From Verticillium longisporum (taxonomy: Eukaryota > Ascomycota > Sordariomycetes > Glomerellales > Plectosphaerellaceae): a DNA stretch of 64,000 bases. This document shows, piece by piece, positions 23,101-34,302 of the stretch. Under the pieces are notes generated by a model. It worked only from the letters and a program-made list of their open reading frames with translations. It was not told the origin of the DNA and searched no databases. The DNA is taken from the NCBI GenBank assembly GCA_019188255.1, contig JAETXT010000016.1, positions 992,001-1,056,000 on the forward strand, read 5' to 3'. Position numbers and translations under genes: made by a program. Every line of letters begins with the position of its first letter. Position 1 is the stretch's first letter.

Positions 23101-25191
23101 GAGAAGGACTGCAGGATCCAGGCGTCACAGCGAGGAGACCAACTGGAGGGCATTGCTCCTTCTTGTGTTAATCCTCTCCGGTATGAGAAAGCGACTGAAT
23201 CCGAATGTTCATCCAATGTTTGGCTAGCTGGTATCGCGGGGGTTGGCGCGTGGAGGCGTCGCGGGGAATGTTGCTTTTTGAGGAGAAGCAAGTTTCATGA
23301 AGACCAGCTCTGAGAACGCCTGCCTGCAGGATTATGTTCCCATGCCATGGCGGTATGCTCGGACCGTTCCATTCTTTCGTTCATAGCCACTCCCGTACAT
23401 ATCCGATCTTGGTGGTGTAGTTGCTGCAGCCGGGGCTCCTCTCGAAATGCTGGGTCAACCAACCGGGGGGACTCGAGGAGACTTCATATGTGCGGTAATA
23501 TCCGTCGTCATTGCGCTGATGTGACGCCGGTGCGCTGGTCAATTGGCTTGTTCCGAAGAGGGTGGTCGAACAGGATATTCGATTGAGACGCAGCGAAGCG
23601 GTTGAGTCGAATGGCTGGCTGGCCGATGACGCTGAGCTCAACGGTTTTTCGGGGGAGGGATGGTAAGTTGAGGAGGGGCTTGGGGTGACTTCCTTGAGCT
23701 GCAGAGAGAACACTGCGCGTTGCGTTGGTAGGTGGGGTGGGCCGCCCGGACTGCCTCCATCAAATCTCTTTGGATCAAGTCCTGGCTGGCGTGGTGCCTC
23801 GAAGGATTGCAAAGATGCCTGGCTCCGAGACACGAGGATTCCCGAATCACAGCCACGCCAACACGCCGACGGTATGTGCCTTTGATGCGTCGTGTCTCAG
23901 CAGTGGTGCATTGGCTGGGCTGATTCAAGGCGGAGGGGCAATTGGGTCCTCCCTGGGGGCTTTCCTCACTGACATGTGATTGTGATGAGTGCCCCACGGC
24001 GAGGGTGACGCAAAAAGTGTATTGTTCAGGAATCAGAAGCAATCCATCTGTGACGCATGCCCACGTTCATGGTCTGCTTGCAAGTTGGCCTAGGGTCATC
24101 TCTCGCAGGCTCCGCTTTCCTGGCCACTCGCCTCACATCCGCCTCGGAGCCGAGAAAGAAAAAAACACGACAGATGAGTTTCAATCACTCGTGATAGACA
24201 TCTGACAGAGGACAAACCGCGGGATTCGACATACCGACCGAGGCGCTCTGAGGTATGAAGCTCGTCACGAAATGGGTATTGAGGGGCCCAAGGGGGGAAA
24301 CAACGCTGCTGCCAAGCACGGCCTGGCCGGGCGGGCTGGCAGGCAATGGGCTTTATCGATGGCGAGATGCTCCCGACTGGAGAGCAGGTAAGCTATGGTG
24401 GGTAGGAATAGCTTTCACATGTCAGACGAGCAGGGATCAAGCTGCAAGACCAAGGGAAAAAACCCCCACTGCGAAAAAGCTCCTAGGCGCGCATCTCATG
24501 CAACCACTCAGAGCCACGCCACGCATGTCTCTGAGGCGCAAAGATAGGGCGATTTCCATGTCAGTGCTGCGTCTTGAAATTTGACTGGTGCGTTCTGTGA
24601 TACGAGGTCCCTGTCACCCTCCAAACCTCGATGCGCCAGCTCCAGTTCCCCTTCGGCATCCCGCTATTGAGGTGTGCGGCGACAGGGGAGGGGAGAGAAG
24701 AGCCCCCTCCCGAGAGCACCCCATCACCAACCTCTATCACGACACGCACCTTGCCTTGACCCCCAAAACCCAAGACATCTGCGCCGGACAGGACTATCCT
24801 GGGCGTGCACATTCCTGTTCTGCAGCCCCCGTCCCCCCTGCTCAGCCCGGCATGCCATGGCAGCCCGGCCGACAAGCCGATCGATCCGATGTCTTAGCAA
24901 AAACGCAAAGCATATGCTTTTCGCTCCCCCCTGTTTGCAAACGAGGAACACAGAATGGCCACCCTGGGCACAAGCACGAGCAAAAGTGGCATGCTATCTA
25001 TCGATCTACTGATGAACGAGGCGAAAAGTCCCCGCCGCGACCCAAAGTGTCTCATGTACCTTACCTTGCCTGATCCGACCTTACCTTGACACGACCCGGT
25101 GTGGCGCTGGCGCCGGCGCTGGCCCTGCATTGCATTGCTTGGAGGCTTGGAGCCGACCTGGCCCTCGCCTCCGGTCTCATGTGCGTGCTGT

Positions 25192-25226
25192 GTGCTGCGT
25201 GCTGCGTGCTGCGTGCTGCGTGCTGC
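25192..25226. repeat. Five tandem copies of a 7-mer (GTGCTGC)
   Basis: Five perfect 7-bp units are followed by degenerate GCTGCTTGCTG. They lie about 380 bp upstream of the CAP20 start codon. Confidence 0.9.
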
Positions 25227-25609
25227 TGCTTGCTGTCTACGGCTTCGACCTTCATATCACTGTACATCCTCGCTCATCATCGCTCGTCACCCCCCCCTCC
25301 CTTCCTCCTTCCTTCTTCTCCTCTCTCTTCTACTGCGACTTGCCCCTCCAACCCAGCCTGCTTTAAGCTTCGACCGGCGCCTCTGCCCATCAGGACTCCT
25401 CCTATCCTGCACTCCAAGCTCTCCGTCGTATCTTTCTTCCTCGCACCTCTCCCTACACCCACCCAATAATCTGCATACCTTTTGAATCGCCCAGTACCTT
25501 GACGTACCTTGCCCTACCTTATCCCACGAGCTCCTGGATTTACCTTTGGAGCCACACCTATCATCGCTTCGTAGGAGTACCTCGACTTTGACTCGACCCC
25601 GCTAGCGCA

Positions 25610-26226
25610 ATGGCTCAGGTGAACGGCGACGTATCGAGCTCGGCTCCCAGCTCGGCATTTGTCCAGGTATGCAGTCTACGTTGCATGTAGGATTGTCACG
25701 GTCATGGATACTGACAGTATGACTCCAGCACCTCCTCGACTACCCCGTCGTCCACGACGGTGTCACCAGCTTCAAGCAGAACCCCTACGGTCAGAAGTCT
25801 CTGCAGCTCAGCGACTCTGCCTACAAGACCTTTGCCCAGCCCTTCATTCCCTACCTCGCCGGCCCTTTCGAGTTCGTACGACCTTATCTCCAGAAGGCCG
25901 ACACCTTCGGCGACCAGGCTCTGTCCAAGGTTGACCAGCAGGTCCCCTTCGTCAAGAAGCCTACAAACGAGCTGTACGCCGGTGCCAAGGGCATCATCGC
26001 CCTTCCCTTCAAGACGGGCGTCGAGACCAAGGACCACGTTCTCAAGACCTATTCGGCTGAGTACAAGAAACTCGGCAATGGCAATGACAACGTTATCACC
26101 TACGGCAAGGCCTTGGTCAGCACAGCTTTCATCTCTAGCAGCGAGTTCTTGACGTGGGCCAACAACGTTCTGCACTACAAGAAGGAGGAGGCCAAGGAGG
26201 CCATCAACGAGAAGGCAAACAACTAG
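25610..26226 (+). CDS. CAP20: Perilipin-like lipid-droplet protein (CAP20/MPL1 family)
   Basis: Two exons (25610-25666 and 25729-26226) encode 184 aa, close to the length of Colletotrichum CAP20. The intron is 62 nt with a CTGAC branch site. The second exon opens HLLDYPVVHDGVTSFKQNPYGQKSLQLSDSAY, followed by PYLAGPFEFVRPYLQKADTFGDQAL and VDQQVPFVKKPTNELY. This is the conserved core of the fungal perilipin homologues CAP20 (an appressorial virulence factor) and MPL1 (Metarhizium). Such proteins coat lipid droplets and set turgor in appressoria. There is no signal peptide or membrane segment. The upstream leader is strongly C/T-rich. Membership of the family is clear; a role in infection would depend on an unknown lifestyle. 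Confidence 0.9.
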
Positions 26227-27192
26227 GCGGCATGTGCATTTGGCGCCGTCGTTTTTTCTCTTTCCCACCTTGTTCACTGCGAAATGGACCTGCCGAGGTC
26301 ATGATATCCAGGCGTTCCCTTGATCATTTTTTCTGCGTGCTGGCTAGTCGAGGGCGGGGGTCTTGGATATCCGATTTCGCCCGTGAAAGGTGGTGTCTTC
26401 CCAAGTCGCGTCCCGGACAGCACACGCGGCCCTGCCCATCGTTTCTCGGCCCAAGAGTTGCTCTTTCGCTAGATACGACTACCCGGAGCACCTTGTTTCA
26501 CTCAGCTGTCATCTCCACTTTGGTGTGGATGATGCTGGAATAGATGGCGAGACAGCCGTTGGTGGCTTACTTGGCTGTGTGACTAGGTACGGCGCTCAAA
26601 ATCAGCGACGATGGCGGGGTCAGTTTCATACCGCACCAATAGATTCCCAATGATTTATCATTTCCCAGTATAATTGATCGTCAAACAAGACAAAAACTGC
26701 TTATGCCCATTGTCATGTTCAAGTGAACACACGTATGATGCCAAAAGATGCTCCGGGAATGACCTCAACAGTTTCTCTACCGGTTGGTGTTGGTCTGGGT
26801 TGGTTGCCAATCAGTATGTCAGCGAATTGTCCAGTGGGAGGTGGGGGTGGGGCAGAGAAGCTGGGCAGCTCCAAAGCTATTGCTGGCTGAGTTGATTGCC
26901 CCTCTCAGCAGCGGCGCTGATGGTAAAGGTTGACTAAAGGGGGGCCTGATGTGCTTAGAAGAGGCTGCCATAATCATCACGGCATGGCGATTCGCCCGAT
27001 TCGAGACACCGGATCCAGCCTTTCCAAGGCCGACGACGAGGGGCCATAAAGGCATTGACGTTGAGCAATCCGTCTTTCATCATTTGTCAATTGCTTTCAG
27101 TCTCTTCCAAGACCTTCTTCTCCCGTCCTCACCTCTCCCACCCGATTTCGCGACGATAACTACATAAGTCCTTCGTCGCCGTTGAATTTCAG
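26227..27192. other. Intergenic CAP20-pirin
   Basis: This stretch of about 970 bp holds the CAP20 3' region and the pirin promoter. A TTTCAG directly abuts the pirin ATG at 27193 and could be a splice acceptor. I saw no gene. Confidence 0.55.
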
Positions 27193-28290
27193 ATGAAGGT
27201 ATTCGCTTTCTGGACCACGATCACAGTCGGCATCCTATCGATACTTTTCTGTTATCAACCGCAGATTCAGAACTTCGCCTTGAACACCGCTCAAACAACG
27301 CTGAACTTCGTGAACACCAAGCTAAACATATCTTCATTGTCGTCACCTAAACAACCCGATCATCACCTCTACGCCACAGAAATGTCGGTCCCACGCGCCA
27401 TTCGCAAGATATTCCTCGCTGTTGAGCAGGCCGAGGGTGCCGGGGCCCGCGTGCGCCGCTCCATTGGCACGCCCCAGCTGCGCAACCTCTCACCTTTCCT
27501 TATGCTTGACCACTTCTCCATCAAGCCTGGCGCCGGCTTCCCCGACCACCCCCACCGCGGCCAGGAGACCATCACGTACCTCCTCCAGGGCGGCGTCGAC
27601 CATGAGGACTTTGCCGGTAACGCCGGCACCATCGAGGCCGGAGACTTGCAGTTCATGACGGCCGGAAAAGGCATCATGCACGCCGAGATGCCCAAGCAGA
27701 ACCCCGACGGCAGCGCCAACGTCGGCCTCCAGCTGTGGGTCGACCTGCCGCAGAAGCTCAAGGCGTGCGAGCCCCGCTACCGTGACCTCAAGGCGAAGGA
27801 GATCCCCTCGGTCGACGTCGACGGCGGCAAGGCGCACATCAAGGTCATCTCGGGCCAAAGCCACGGCGTCGACTCGGTCCGCGACCTCGCCTACACGCCC
27901 GTCTGGATCCTCGACCTGCAGGTCAAGCCCGGCGGCAAGGTCGCACAGCCGCTGCCTGCCAACTGGAACGCGTTCGCCTACGTTCTCGAGGGCCAGGCCC
28001 TATTCGGCGCCGGCGACCAGCAGCGCCCCGTCGAGCAGTATCACAACGTGGTGCTCGAGCAGGAGGGCGACGTCGTTAATATCGAGGTTGATGCAGGTGC
28101 TGACAAGGACGCGCGTGTCGTGCTCATTGCCGGCACACCTCTCGATCAGCCGGTCGTGCAGTACGGGCCGTTTGTCCTGAGCTCCAAGGAGGAAGTCTAC
28201 CAGGCGCTGCAGGATTACCAGACACACTCGAACGGGTTTGAGAGGGCCGAGGGGTGGCAGAGCGAGATTGGAAAGTCCATGATCCACTGA
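27193..28290 (+). CDS. Pirin-family cupin with N-terminal hydrophobic extension
   Basis: This single-exon frame encodes 365 aa. The pirin domain begins near residue 64 (MSVPRAIRKIF). It contains the metal-site motif FPDHPHRGQETITYLLQG with His119 and His121, and GKGIMHAEMP with His163 and Glu165. These match the four iron ligands of human pirin. The second cupin half includes WILDLQVKPGG and AFAYVLEGQALFG. Pirins are Fe-dependent cupins acting as transcriptional cofactors or as quercetin 2,3-dioxygenases. The first 63 residues are atypical, with a hydrophobic segment at about 8-21 resembling a signal anchor or organelle leader. A second in-frame ATG at 27382 would give a standard-length pirin of 302 aa. 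A TTTCAG abuts the first ATG, so the upstream start may not be the only one used. Confidence 0.92.
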   Translation: MKVFAFWTTITVGILSILFCYQPQIQNFALNTAQTTLNFVNTKLNISSLSSPKQPDHHLYATEMSVPRAIRKIFLAVEQAEGAGARVRRSIGTPQLRNLSPFLMLDHFSIKPGAGFPDHPHRGQETITYLLQGGVDHEDFAGNAGTIEAGDLQFMTAGKGIMHAEMPKQNPDGSANVGLQLWVDLPQKLKACEPRYRDLKAKEIPSVDVDGGKAHIKVISGQSHGVDSVRDLAYTPVWILDLQVKPGGKVAQPLPANWNAFAYVLEGQALFGAGDQQRPVEQYHNVVLEQEGDVVNIEVDAGADKDARVVLIAGTPLDQPVVQYGPFVLSSKEEVYQALQDYQTHSNGFERAEGWQSEIGKSMIH

Positions 28291-28930
28291 TCTGTAACAA
28301 CTCGATGTATTCACGAACAACACGGCATTTGGCATGGAGTATGGGGCTATCAGTTGTATTTGGAAGGTGAGATTTATTAGGACAATACTTATCCTTATGT
28401 TATGAAGAGAAAGCAAGACATCTACCTGCCTGCATGTTGCGATCCAGTGAGTGTTTCGAGTCTGCTACGAAGATTTAGTGATGCCTGGGCAATTGCTCAT
28501 GACGAGCTCCGAAAAGGACGGTAGATAATTGAATGTTGATGCGATCAAGAATTGCTTGCCGCATGCTATTTCAATCGACTTGATCCTCACATTGCTGAGA
28601 ATACACACACAGCTGTGACAATCCGCTCAATGCACTGTATCGTGGGGCAAAGTGTCGCAGCACATCACCGATAGCGCACTGGCCATCAACAGCTTAGCGA
28701 GGCATGTTCCCATGTCAGGCACTTAACCCCAACCCATTCGAGGTATCCAGCTATAGGATCGTGCCAGGTACCTTGCTCTGCACCAGCACACGACGCTCCG
28801 AGCAACACACGAACCAGCGCGCGCTCTTCCCGGCACCAATGCACCGACACACTCCCTGAAGAACAAAACACACACTCTCCATCACGGCGCGGTCATCCTG
28901 CGGCTCCCCATCGCTGAGCGATCCCCGACC
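28291..28930. other. Intergenic pirin-SEC6
   Basis: This 640-bp stretch holds the pirin 3' region and the SEC6 promoter. A GGTACC-containing motif lies near 28767. No gene was seen. Confidence 0.55.
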
Positions 28931-31186
28931 ATGGACGCCCCCGTGCCTAAGCTCTCGGAGCTCCTGCGCCACCCCGACGACCTCGACAAGATCATCGGCC
29001 TCAAGCAGGAGTTTGGCCGCAAGAAGAGCGCGGTCGACGGGCAGCTCCGCAGCGGCCTGCGCGAGCAGCTCGAGACAACCCAGTCGGGCATGACGGGCCT
29101 CGCCGACGGCCAGAAGGCGGTGCAACAGATCAAGGAGGAGATGATGAAAATCGACCGCCTCTGCTCCGAGTCGCAGAACATGATCAAGGACTTTACGAGC
29201 ATCAACATTGTCTCCCAGGCCCATCGCAACTTTGGCGCCGTGCGGGCCATGCGCAAGAACCTCGAGACCTTCAACGAGCGTCTGGCCATGGTCGAGGGCA
29301 TGCTGCAGCAGGACGAGGCGGACAAGGAGAGCATGCCGAACCTCCTGCCGATACACTACGAGCTCACGCAGCTAAGGAATATCCGGGACGACGCAATGGA
29401 ACAGATACAGAGGGCCGAGGATCCGAGCCTCGAGTCGACGCTCGAAGACTACTTTCAGAGGCTCGACCTCATGATCGACTGGTTCGATGACCACATTGGC
29501 CTGCTGGCGCTGAACCTCATCAGCCTTGTCGTCAATGACAACAACGGTCTTGTCGTGCGATTTGCCGTCGTCATCGAGGCGGAAGAGAAGAGCGACCAGC
29601 GCGTGCTAGCCCTCCAGGAGGCCCTGAAAGACCACAAGGAGATGGCGACGAGGTTCCAGAGCATTACGGACGGAGCCAAAAAGGTCCGCGGTTACAAGGA
29701 CAAGTTTCTGCAGGCGATCAAGATCAATGCCGAGGGGCAGTTTGGCGAGGCCCGAGGCGAGTTCCTGGACGACCCGTCGCAGCTGTCACAGGCGCTGCAG
29801 TGGTACTTCAATGACCTCAACGCTGTCAAGATTGGCATGACACCTCTGATGCCAAAGAAGTGGAAGATTCTCAAGACCTATGGACAAATCTACCACGAGC
29901 TGATGCACGACTTCCTCGTCGGCATGATCGATGACCCCGAATCGAGCTCGGGCAACACTCTCGAGATTATCAACTACCCCGAGAAGTACTACAAGAGGAT
30001 GACCAAGCTGGGTTTCCGCCAGGACGAGCTGATGCCGCATGTCATTGACAATCGGGAGGGCGAGCTCGTGCGGGAGTTCCGGCAGCTCATTATCAAGTTC
30101 CTGGACGAGTGGCTCGATCGCATCTTCGCACAGGAGAAGAAGGACTTTGCCGAGCGAGTTGTCGAGGGATCCAACCTGGACCAGGACGAGTACGGCTACT
30201 TCCGAACCAAGAACCTTGTCGACATGTGGCGCATGCTGCGCGAGCAGGTGGATGCAGGAGCCAACTCGAAGCGTACCGACGTGATCGAGGGCGTCATCGA
30301 CGCCATGTTTCTGCGGCTGCGCGTGCGGCAGCAGACGTGGCAAAAGCTGCTCGAGGACGAGGCACTCAAGTACGAGTCGGGCAAAGATCCGGAGCTCGAG
30401 GGATTTCAAGCGCTGCAGGACTGGCTCGTGGGCACGGCCAACGACCAGATCGCCTGCATCGACGACAGCGAGGAGGAGAACAAGATGGCGTACCTGTCCA
30501 ACTTTCGACAAAAGTTCGAGACGGTCGTGTCGCCTGCGTATATGGAGCGGGCGAACGGCGAAATCCTTGCGCTGCGGGACGGCTACGTCGACTTTAGCAC
30601 GTGGTGCATCACCAAGTTTGTGCAGCTCATCTTCGTCATTGACTTCAAGTTGGTGATGCCCGACTTCTTCACACCAAAGTGGTATGGTAGCTCGGCGATG
30701 AAGCAGATGGTGGTCACGTTCGAGGAGTACGTAGGAGACTACCGGCAGGTGCTTCACCACTCGCTCGTGGACATCTTCACCGAGGTGTTCGCGGACGAGC
30801 TCTTGATCCGATACCTCACGTCAGTGCGGAACAAGGGAGCCAAATTCAAGCGCACCGAGCCATTCCAGGACAAGCTTTTCGACGATATTTCGACGGCGTT
30901 CAACTTCTTCGACAGCCTGCCCAACCAGGACGTGGCCAACGCGGTCAAGCAAACTTGGAGGGTGACAGAGCCCTTCTTGCAGCTCCTCACGGTCGCCAAG
31001 GACGCTGTGCCGGATGCATTCGAGTCGTTCAAGCGCGAGTACTGGGATCTGCAGATCAGCTGGGTCGAATCAGTGGTGAGGGCGCGCGATGACTTTGACA
31101 GATCCATGTTGAACGCCGTCAAGGCAAGGGCAGCACAGGTGGACGTGGAGCGCACGGGCGAGACTATCATGAGCAGGGTCAAGTGA
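28931..31186 (+). CDS. SEC6: Exocyst complex component Sec6
   Basis: This intronless frame encodes 751 aa, within the usual range of fungal Sec6. The N-terminal part (residues about 1-120) is a heptad-rich coiled coil beginning PKLSELLRHPDDLDKI. The central and C-terminal regions are the all-helical Sec6 domains. They include QALQWYFNDLNAVKIGMTPLMPKKW, IINYPEKYYKRMTKLGF and a C-terminal TPKWYGSSAMKQMVVTFEEYV segment. Sec6 is a core subunit of the octameric exocyst that tethers secretory vesicles at hyphal tips and septa, binding Sec8 and Sec9. The start is the first ATG in the frame and gives the family N-terminus. Long antisense open frames over this gene arise from codon bias. Confidence 0.95.
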   Translation: MDAPVPKLSELLRHPDDLDKIIGLKQEFGRKKSAVDGQLRSGLREQLETTQSGMTGLADGQKAVQQIKEEMMKIDRLCSESQNMIKDFTSINIVSQAHRNFGAVRAMRKNLETFNERLAMVEGMLQQDEADKESMPNLLPIHYELTQLRNIRDDAMEQIQRAEDPSLESTLEDYFQRLDLMIDWFDDHIGLLALNLISLVVNDNNGLVVRFAVVIEAEEKSDQRVLALQEALKDHKEMATRFQSITDGAKKVRGYKDKFLQAIKINAEGQFGEARGEFLDDPSQLSQALQWYFNDLNAVKIGMTPLMPKKWKILKTYGQIYHELMHDFLVGMIDDPESSSGNTLEIINYPEKYYKRMTKLGFRQDELMPHVIDNREGELVREFRQLIIKFLDEWLDRIFAQEKKDFAERVVEGSNLDQDEYGYFRTKNLVDMWRMLREQVDAGANSKRTDVIEGVIDAMFLRLRVRQQTWQKLLEDEALKYESGKDPELEGFQALQDWLVGTANDQIACIDDSEEENKMAYLSNFRQKFETVVSPAYMERANGEILALRDGYVDFSTWCITKFVQLIFVIDFKLVMPDFFTPKWYGSSAMKQMVVTFEEYVGDYRQVLHHSLVDIFTEVFADELLIRYLTSVRNKGAKFKRTEPFQDKLFDDISTAFNFFDSLPNQDVANAVKQTWRVTEPFLQLLTVAKDAVPDAFESFKREYWDLQISWVESVVRARDDFDRSMLNAVKARAAQVDVERTGETIMSRVK

Positions 31187-34100
31187 TCGGGCGATTCTCG
31201 ATGCTAAGAAAAACATCATCATCTCCAGCGCCACAAGTCCAGAATTCGCTTCGGGTGGCGAGGGACCGGAGGGAAACTGTCTACCCAGGTCTAGACTGCC
31301 CGAGACTTGATCGGCCGACAGATGGACGGCCAGCTCTAAATTTCACTCCGGATCGACGAACGTCCGCTTCAATCTGCAGGGCTCCATACGAACCCTCATC
31401 CGCAGACACTCGCCCGTGCCGGTGTCACTTCTTTGCCTCCGTAGGCGGCATGGCGTTAATTGGGCGGAGATGCGGTGCAGTCGACAGGCACAGCAGGCAG
31501 AGTTTTTCAACGTCCCCAGCTCTTCTGTTGGGCTCAACGCCTCCATACCCACCCAGTATGAAAACCCGCGGCGTTTGGCAACGTGCTCTGGATCTCTCTG
31601 GGGTCTCACCGAGCAGCATGTACCTATTTGAGAACGAGAAAGGCGGTAAACCCAAGGCAGCACGTGGTTGGCTCGGTGAAGCCCGCTGTGCCCCCTTATT
31701 TGAACCTCGGCTGGAAGAAACGTTCGCACTATCCCTTTAGTGCCCAAATTTGGCCTCAGTACTTCTTATGATCGACAGCCGAGTGGCAGAAAATATGTGT
31801 CGCCAATTGAATTAAAGGACATAACGAACTGTATATCTATATGCCTGTACGTTACCTATTCTTCACAGACGGACCCGCCCTCAATCATGTACTGAGCTAG
31901 TACCTGCTTAGATGTACATCAGAGCTCTTTAGGTAGGCGGTGATCATTTTATGTACTGAGGCCAAATTTGGGCACTAAAGGGATGAACGGATCACTACTG
32001 TCAACAACATGGGGCTGACAGGACGGGACAATAGCAGGCAATAGGGGCTTGGGCTTCATGGCTGGGTTCGGTGGCCGGTGATAGAATGGCATGGCATACG
32101 GAACACGATCCACCGAAGAAGGCGATGAATGTAGAGTCGTCAATCACTTTAAGTTGCCTTCATGGCACGGACAAGACAAAATCTACCGCGCGAAACTTAT
32201 TCTCGGGCCGTATTAGAGAGCGTCACCAAGTCTGTTCCTCCTATTTCTTGTTGCTGATTGGCGCAAAACTGGGACGACGGATCCAGGATAGCAAATAAAA
32301 AGGTGTTAAAGGAGTAGAGCCCCACGTCTCTGTTACGTAGGGAAGACATGTCGCCTGTTGCTATTGCGATGCAGACTTAGTCGGAGGAAGCGAAGGCACA
32401 CGGCCGAGCCTAGAGGGTGCTCATGGGAAATTTGCCCTGTTGAGCATACCGAGGTATCAGAGTCTCATCTTCAACGGATGCAGGGACGAGCCATCATGCA
32501 AGGATGTCCAAATCTTTAAGTGGTCATTTTGTCACAGAATCAAGAACATCTCTCATATTTGCCTCCTGGCCCACGCCAGAGGGCGTAAGGCAACACTGTG
32601 AGGTAGCTGGGGGCAGGTCTGACGGGTTTCCCGTCATGGACTGGGCCCTGTGGAGGGACCTGTGGAGACATGGATGGGACATCCTGGCATCGGGCGGTTG
32701 TGGTGTGCGGGTGCGTTTACCAAGACTCTAAAGGCGGAGATTTGACCAACGGAACGCACATCCCAAGGCCGTGTGTTCCGCGGCTGGATTTGACCGAGTC
32801 ATGAATCGCCATGAGGTGGTCGGATCAGTGTTATCTTGGGTCTGACAATATCTGGATATGATGAAAAGAAGAGCCTGGATGTGGTCGGACGGATCAATAT
32901 GCTAGATATTCCCACTTCAATGGAGAAAGACCGACAGTGTTCTTCGTAGTCCTCAATGGAAAAAAATAGTGGTCTCGAAAGAGACCCATCTTACCACATC
33001 CCAGCAATGACTGAGCTGAATGATCAAGGATCGAATACTTTGAGCCTGGGCGACCTAAGCTACCCTATCCAGGTTCCTGCGTAGACTTCTTGCTTTCTGC
33101 TATCATTTTCACTTTGACGCCTCACGCCGAGAAGGACGTCAGAAGCGGCTGACGACTGTTACGTAAGGTAGAGTATGGGAGGAGCTCGGCGCCCGTCACT
33201 ACAGCCCACGGCACCATTTCCTAGGCCGAAGACGCGGCTCCAGCGCGCGGTGACGGCCGCCAAGGTGGGCCAAGTGCCGTGGCGGATACAGGCACTGGCG
33301 TGTCCTTTGCAAGGGGATGGGCACGGAACGAGACGGGTCGGTGGGTGTGGGCAAAGAGGTCCCCCGTAGCCTTGTACTGTCCAAGACGACGTCGCCCAAG
33401 ACAATCTCATGTCGTCAGACTGTGGGTTCTGCCGAGCCGCCCAGCGCAGATTCTGCTCGCCAAACCTACAGCCAACGACACACGCTGAGCCGAAGCAGGT
33501 GATTGATCTCGTGCGTCTTCCAAGCACCGCTAAGCAGTAGGGGAGGAAAAGTACGCTCCTTGGGACTAGAGGTCTGTCAGCCGCCTGGAAGACCCGGAGC
33601 GAAACCTGGCCCCGCCGGTTTGCGCCAGTTGCTCGGCATTGGAAGTGCACGTCGAACTTGCAAAGTGAGTCTCGCCTGTGTCAAGGGGCTTTCATGGGCT
33701 CCGGTTTACTGGGTCATGGGTCGTACATTGGTCGGTCGATCGGTCGGCCGTCTGTGGGTTGTGTGCCATGTGCTGATGGTCTTGTCTTCTCTTGCTCCTC
33801 CACGCACCCAGGTACTGTGGTCGTGGTTGTGGAGTGGCCCGGCCCCTGGCGCCTCCATCGTCCCTTCCTTGCACGCCAACCTTTTCGGCCACTTGGGGCG
33901 TCCCTGAGGAAGTCCTTGCCTTCCAAGCATCCTTCGGACGGCGCCACTGGAAGGCAGGCAGAACGCAGGAGGGGGAGGAGGGGGAGGAAGGGCCAAGAAG
34001 TCAAGAAAGCCTTGTTCATCTTGCCTTCCCCCAGACCAGCTGGCCCATAAATAACTATGGTTCATACCTGTGCCTGTCTTTTTTAGCTTTCACCTTGCTG

Positions 34101-34302
34101 TTTCCCCTTCTTCGTCCAAGGTGCCTACCTCTCTTGGGTATTTTCTCATCCCATCACCTCGACATCAAACCTCAAGGCTGCCGTCGTCATCGTGCTTTCC
34201 CGCAAGCCTTGCTGTATTAACTTGTCGACAGAGCCTCCAGTCCGTAACCACGCCTGGCCACGGCCATCGTCCTCCCCTCTCACCCAGCCCTCGACCGTCA
34301 CC
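31187..34302. other. Gene-poor region SEC6-transporter (3.1 kb) with inverted-repeat element
   Basis: No supported gene is present. The stretch contains the inverted-repeat element at 31731-31984, set in AT-richer DNA. A short GGTCTC/GAGACC hairpin with a GAAA loop lies at 32972-32987. From about 33.8 kb it is pyrimidine-rich promoter or leader DNA of the transporter gene. Confidence 0.55.
31731..31984. mobile_element. MITE-like non-autonomous element with 32-bp perfect terminal inverted repeats
   Basis: The arms at 31731-31762 and 31953-31984 are exact reverse complements over 32 bp. The outermost AT is self-complementary and could belong to the flank. The outer end reads CCCTTTAGTGCCC and the inner end CCTCAGTAC. 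The enclosed 190 bp has no coding potential. Size and structure fit a miniature inverted-repeat transposable element, perhaps of Tc1/mariner type, since TA dinucleotides are available within the arms (TTTAGTGCCC). No transposase is present. A clear target-site duplication longer than 2 bp is not visible. Confidence 0.7.

Larger units (their letters stand above)
18316..25609. other. Gene-poor 7.3 kb region between DENN gene and CAP20
   Basis: The longest open frame is about 230 codons and starts at a non-ATG codon. No frame on either strand has a recognisable domain, and none can be extended by plausible introns. About 18.3-18.9 kb is C/T-biased on the minus strand, like the DENN leader. About 25.2-25.6 kb is pyrimidine-rich, like the CAP20 leader. 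Microsatellites lie at 19718-19735, 20118-20141 and 25192-25226, and a CT-rich tract at about 20450-20485. The middle (about 21.1-24.2 kb) is plain mixed-sequence DNA. Confidence 0.55.

Noticed and set aside
29786..30760. 324-codon antisense frame, minus strand
   Set aside because: It lies wholly inside SEC6. The composition (LVL/HxL-rich) is the typical mirror of biased codons, with no homology seen.
32972..32987. GGTCTC-GAAA-GAGACC hairpin as a terminator or RNA element
   Set aside because: A 6-bp stem alone in intergenic DNA is expected by chance over 64 kb, and no gene context supports it.
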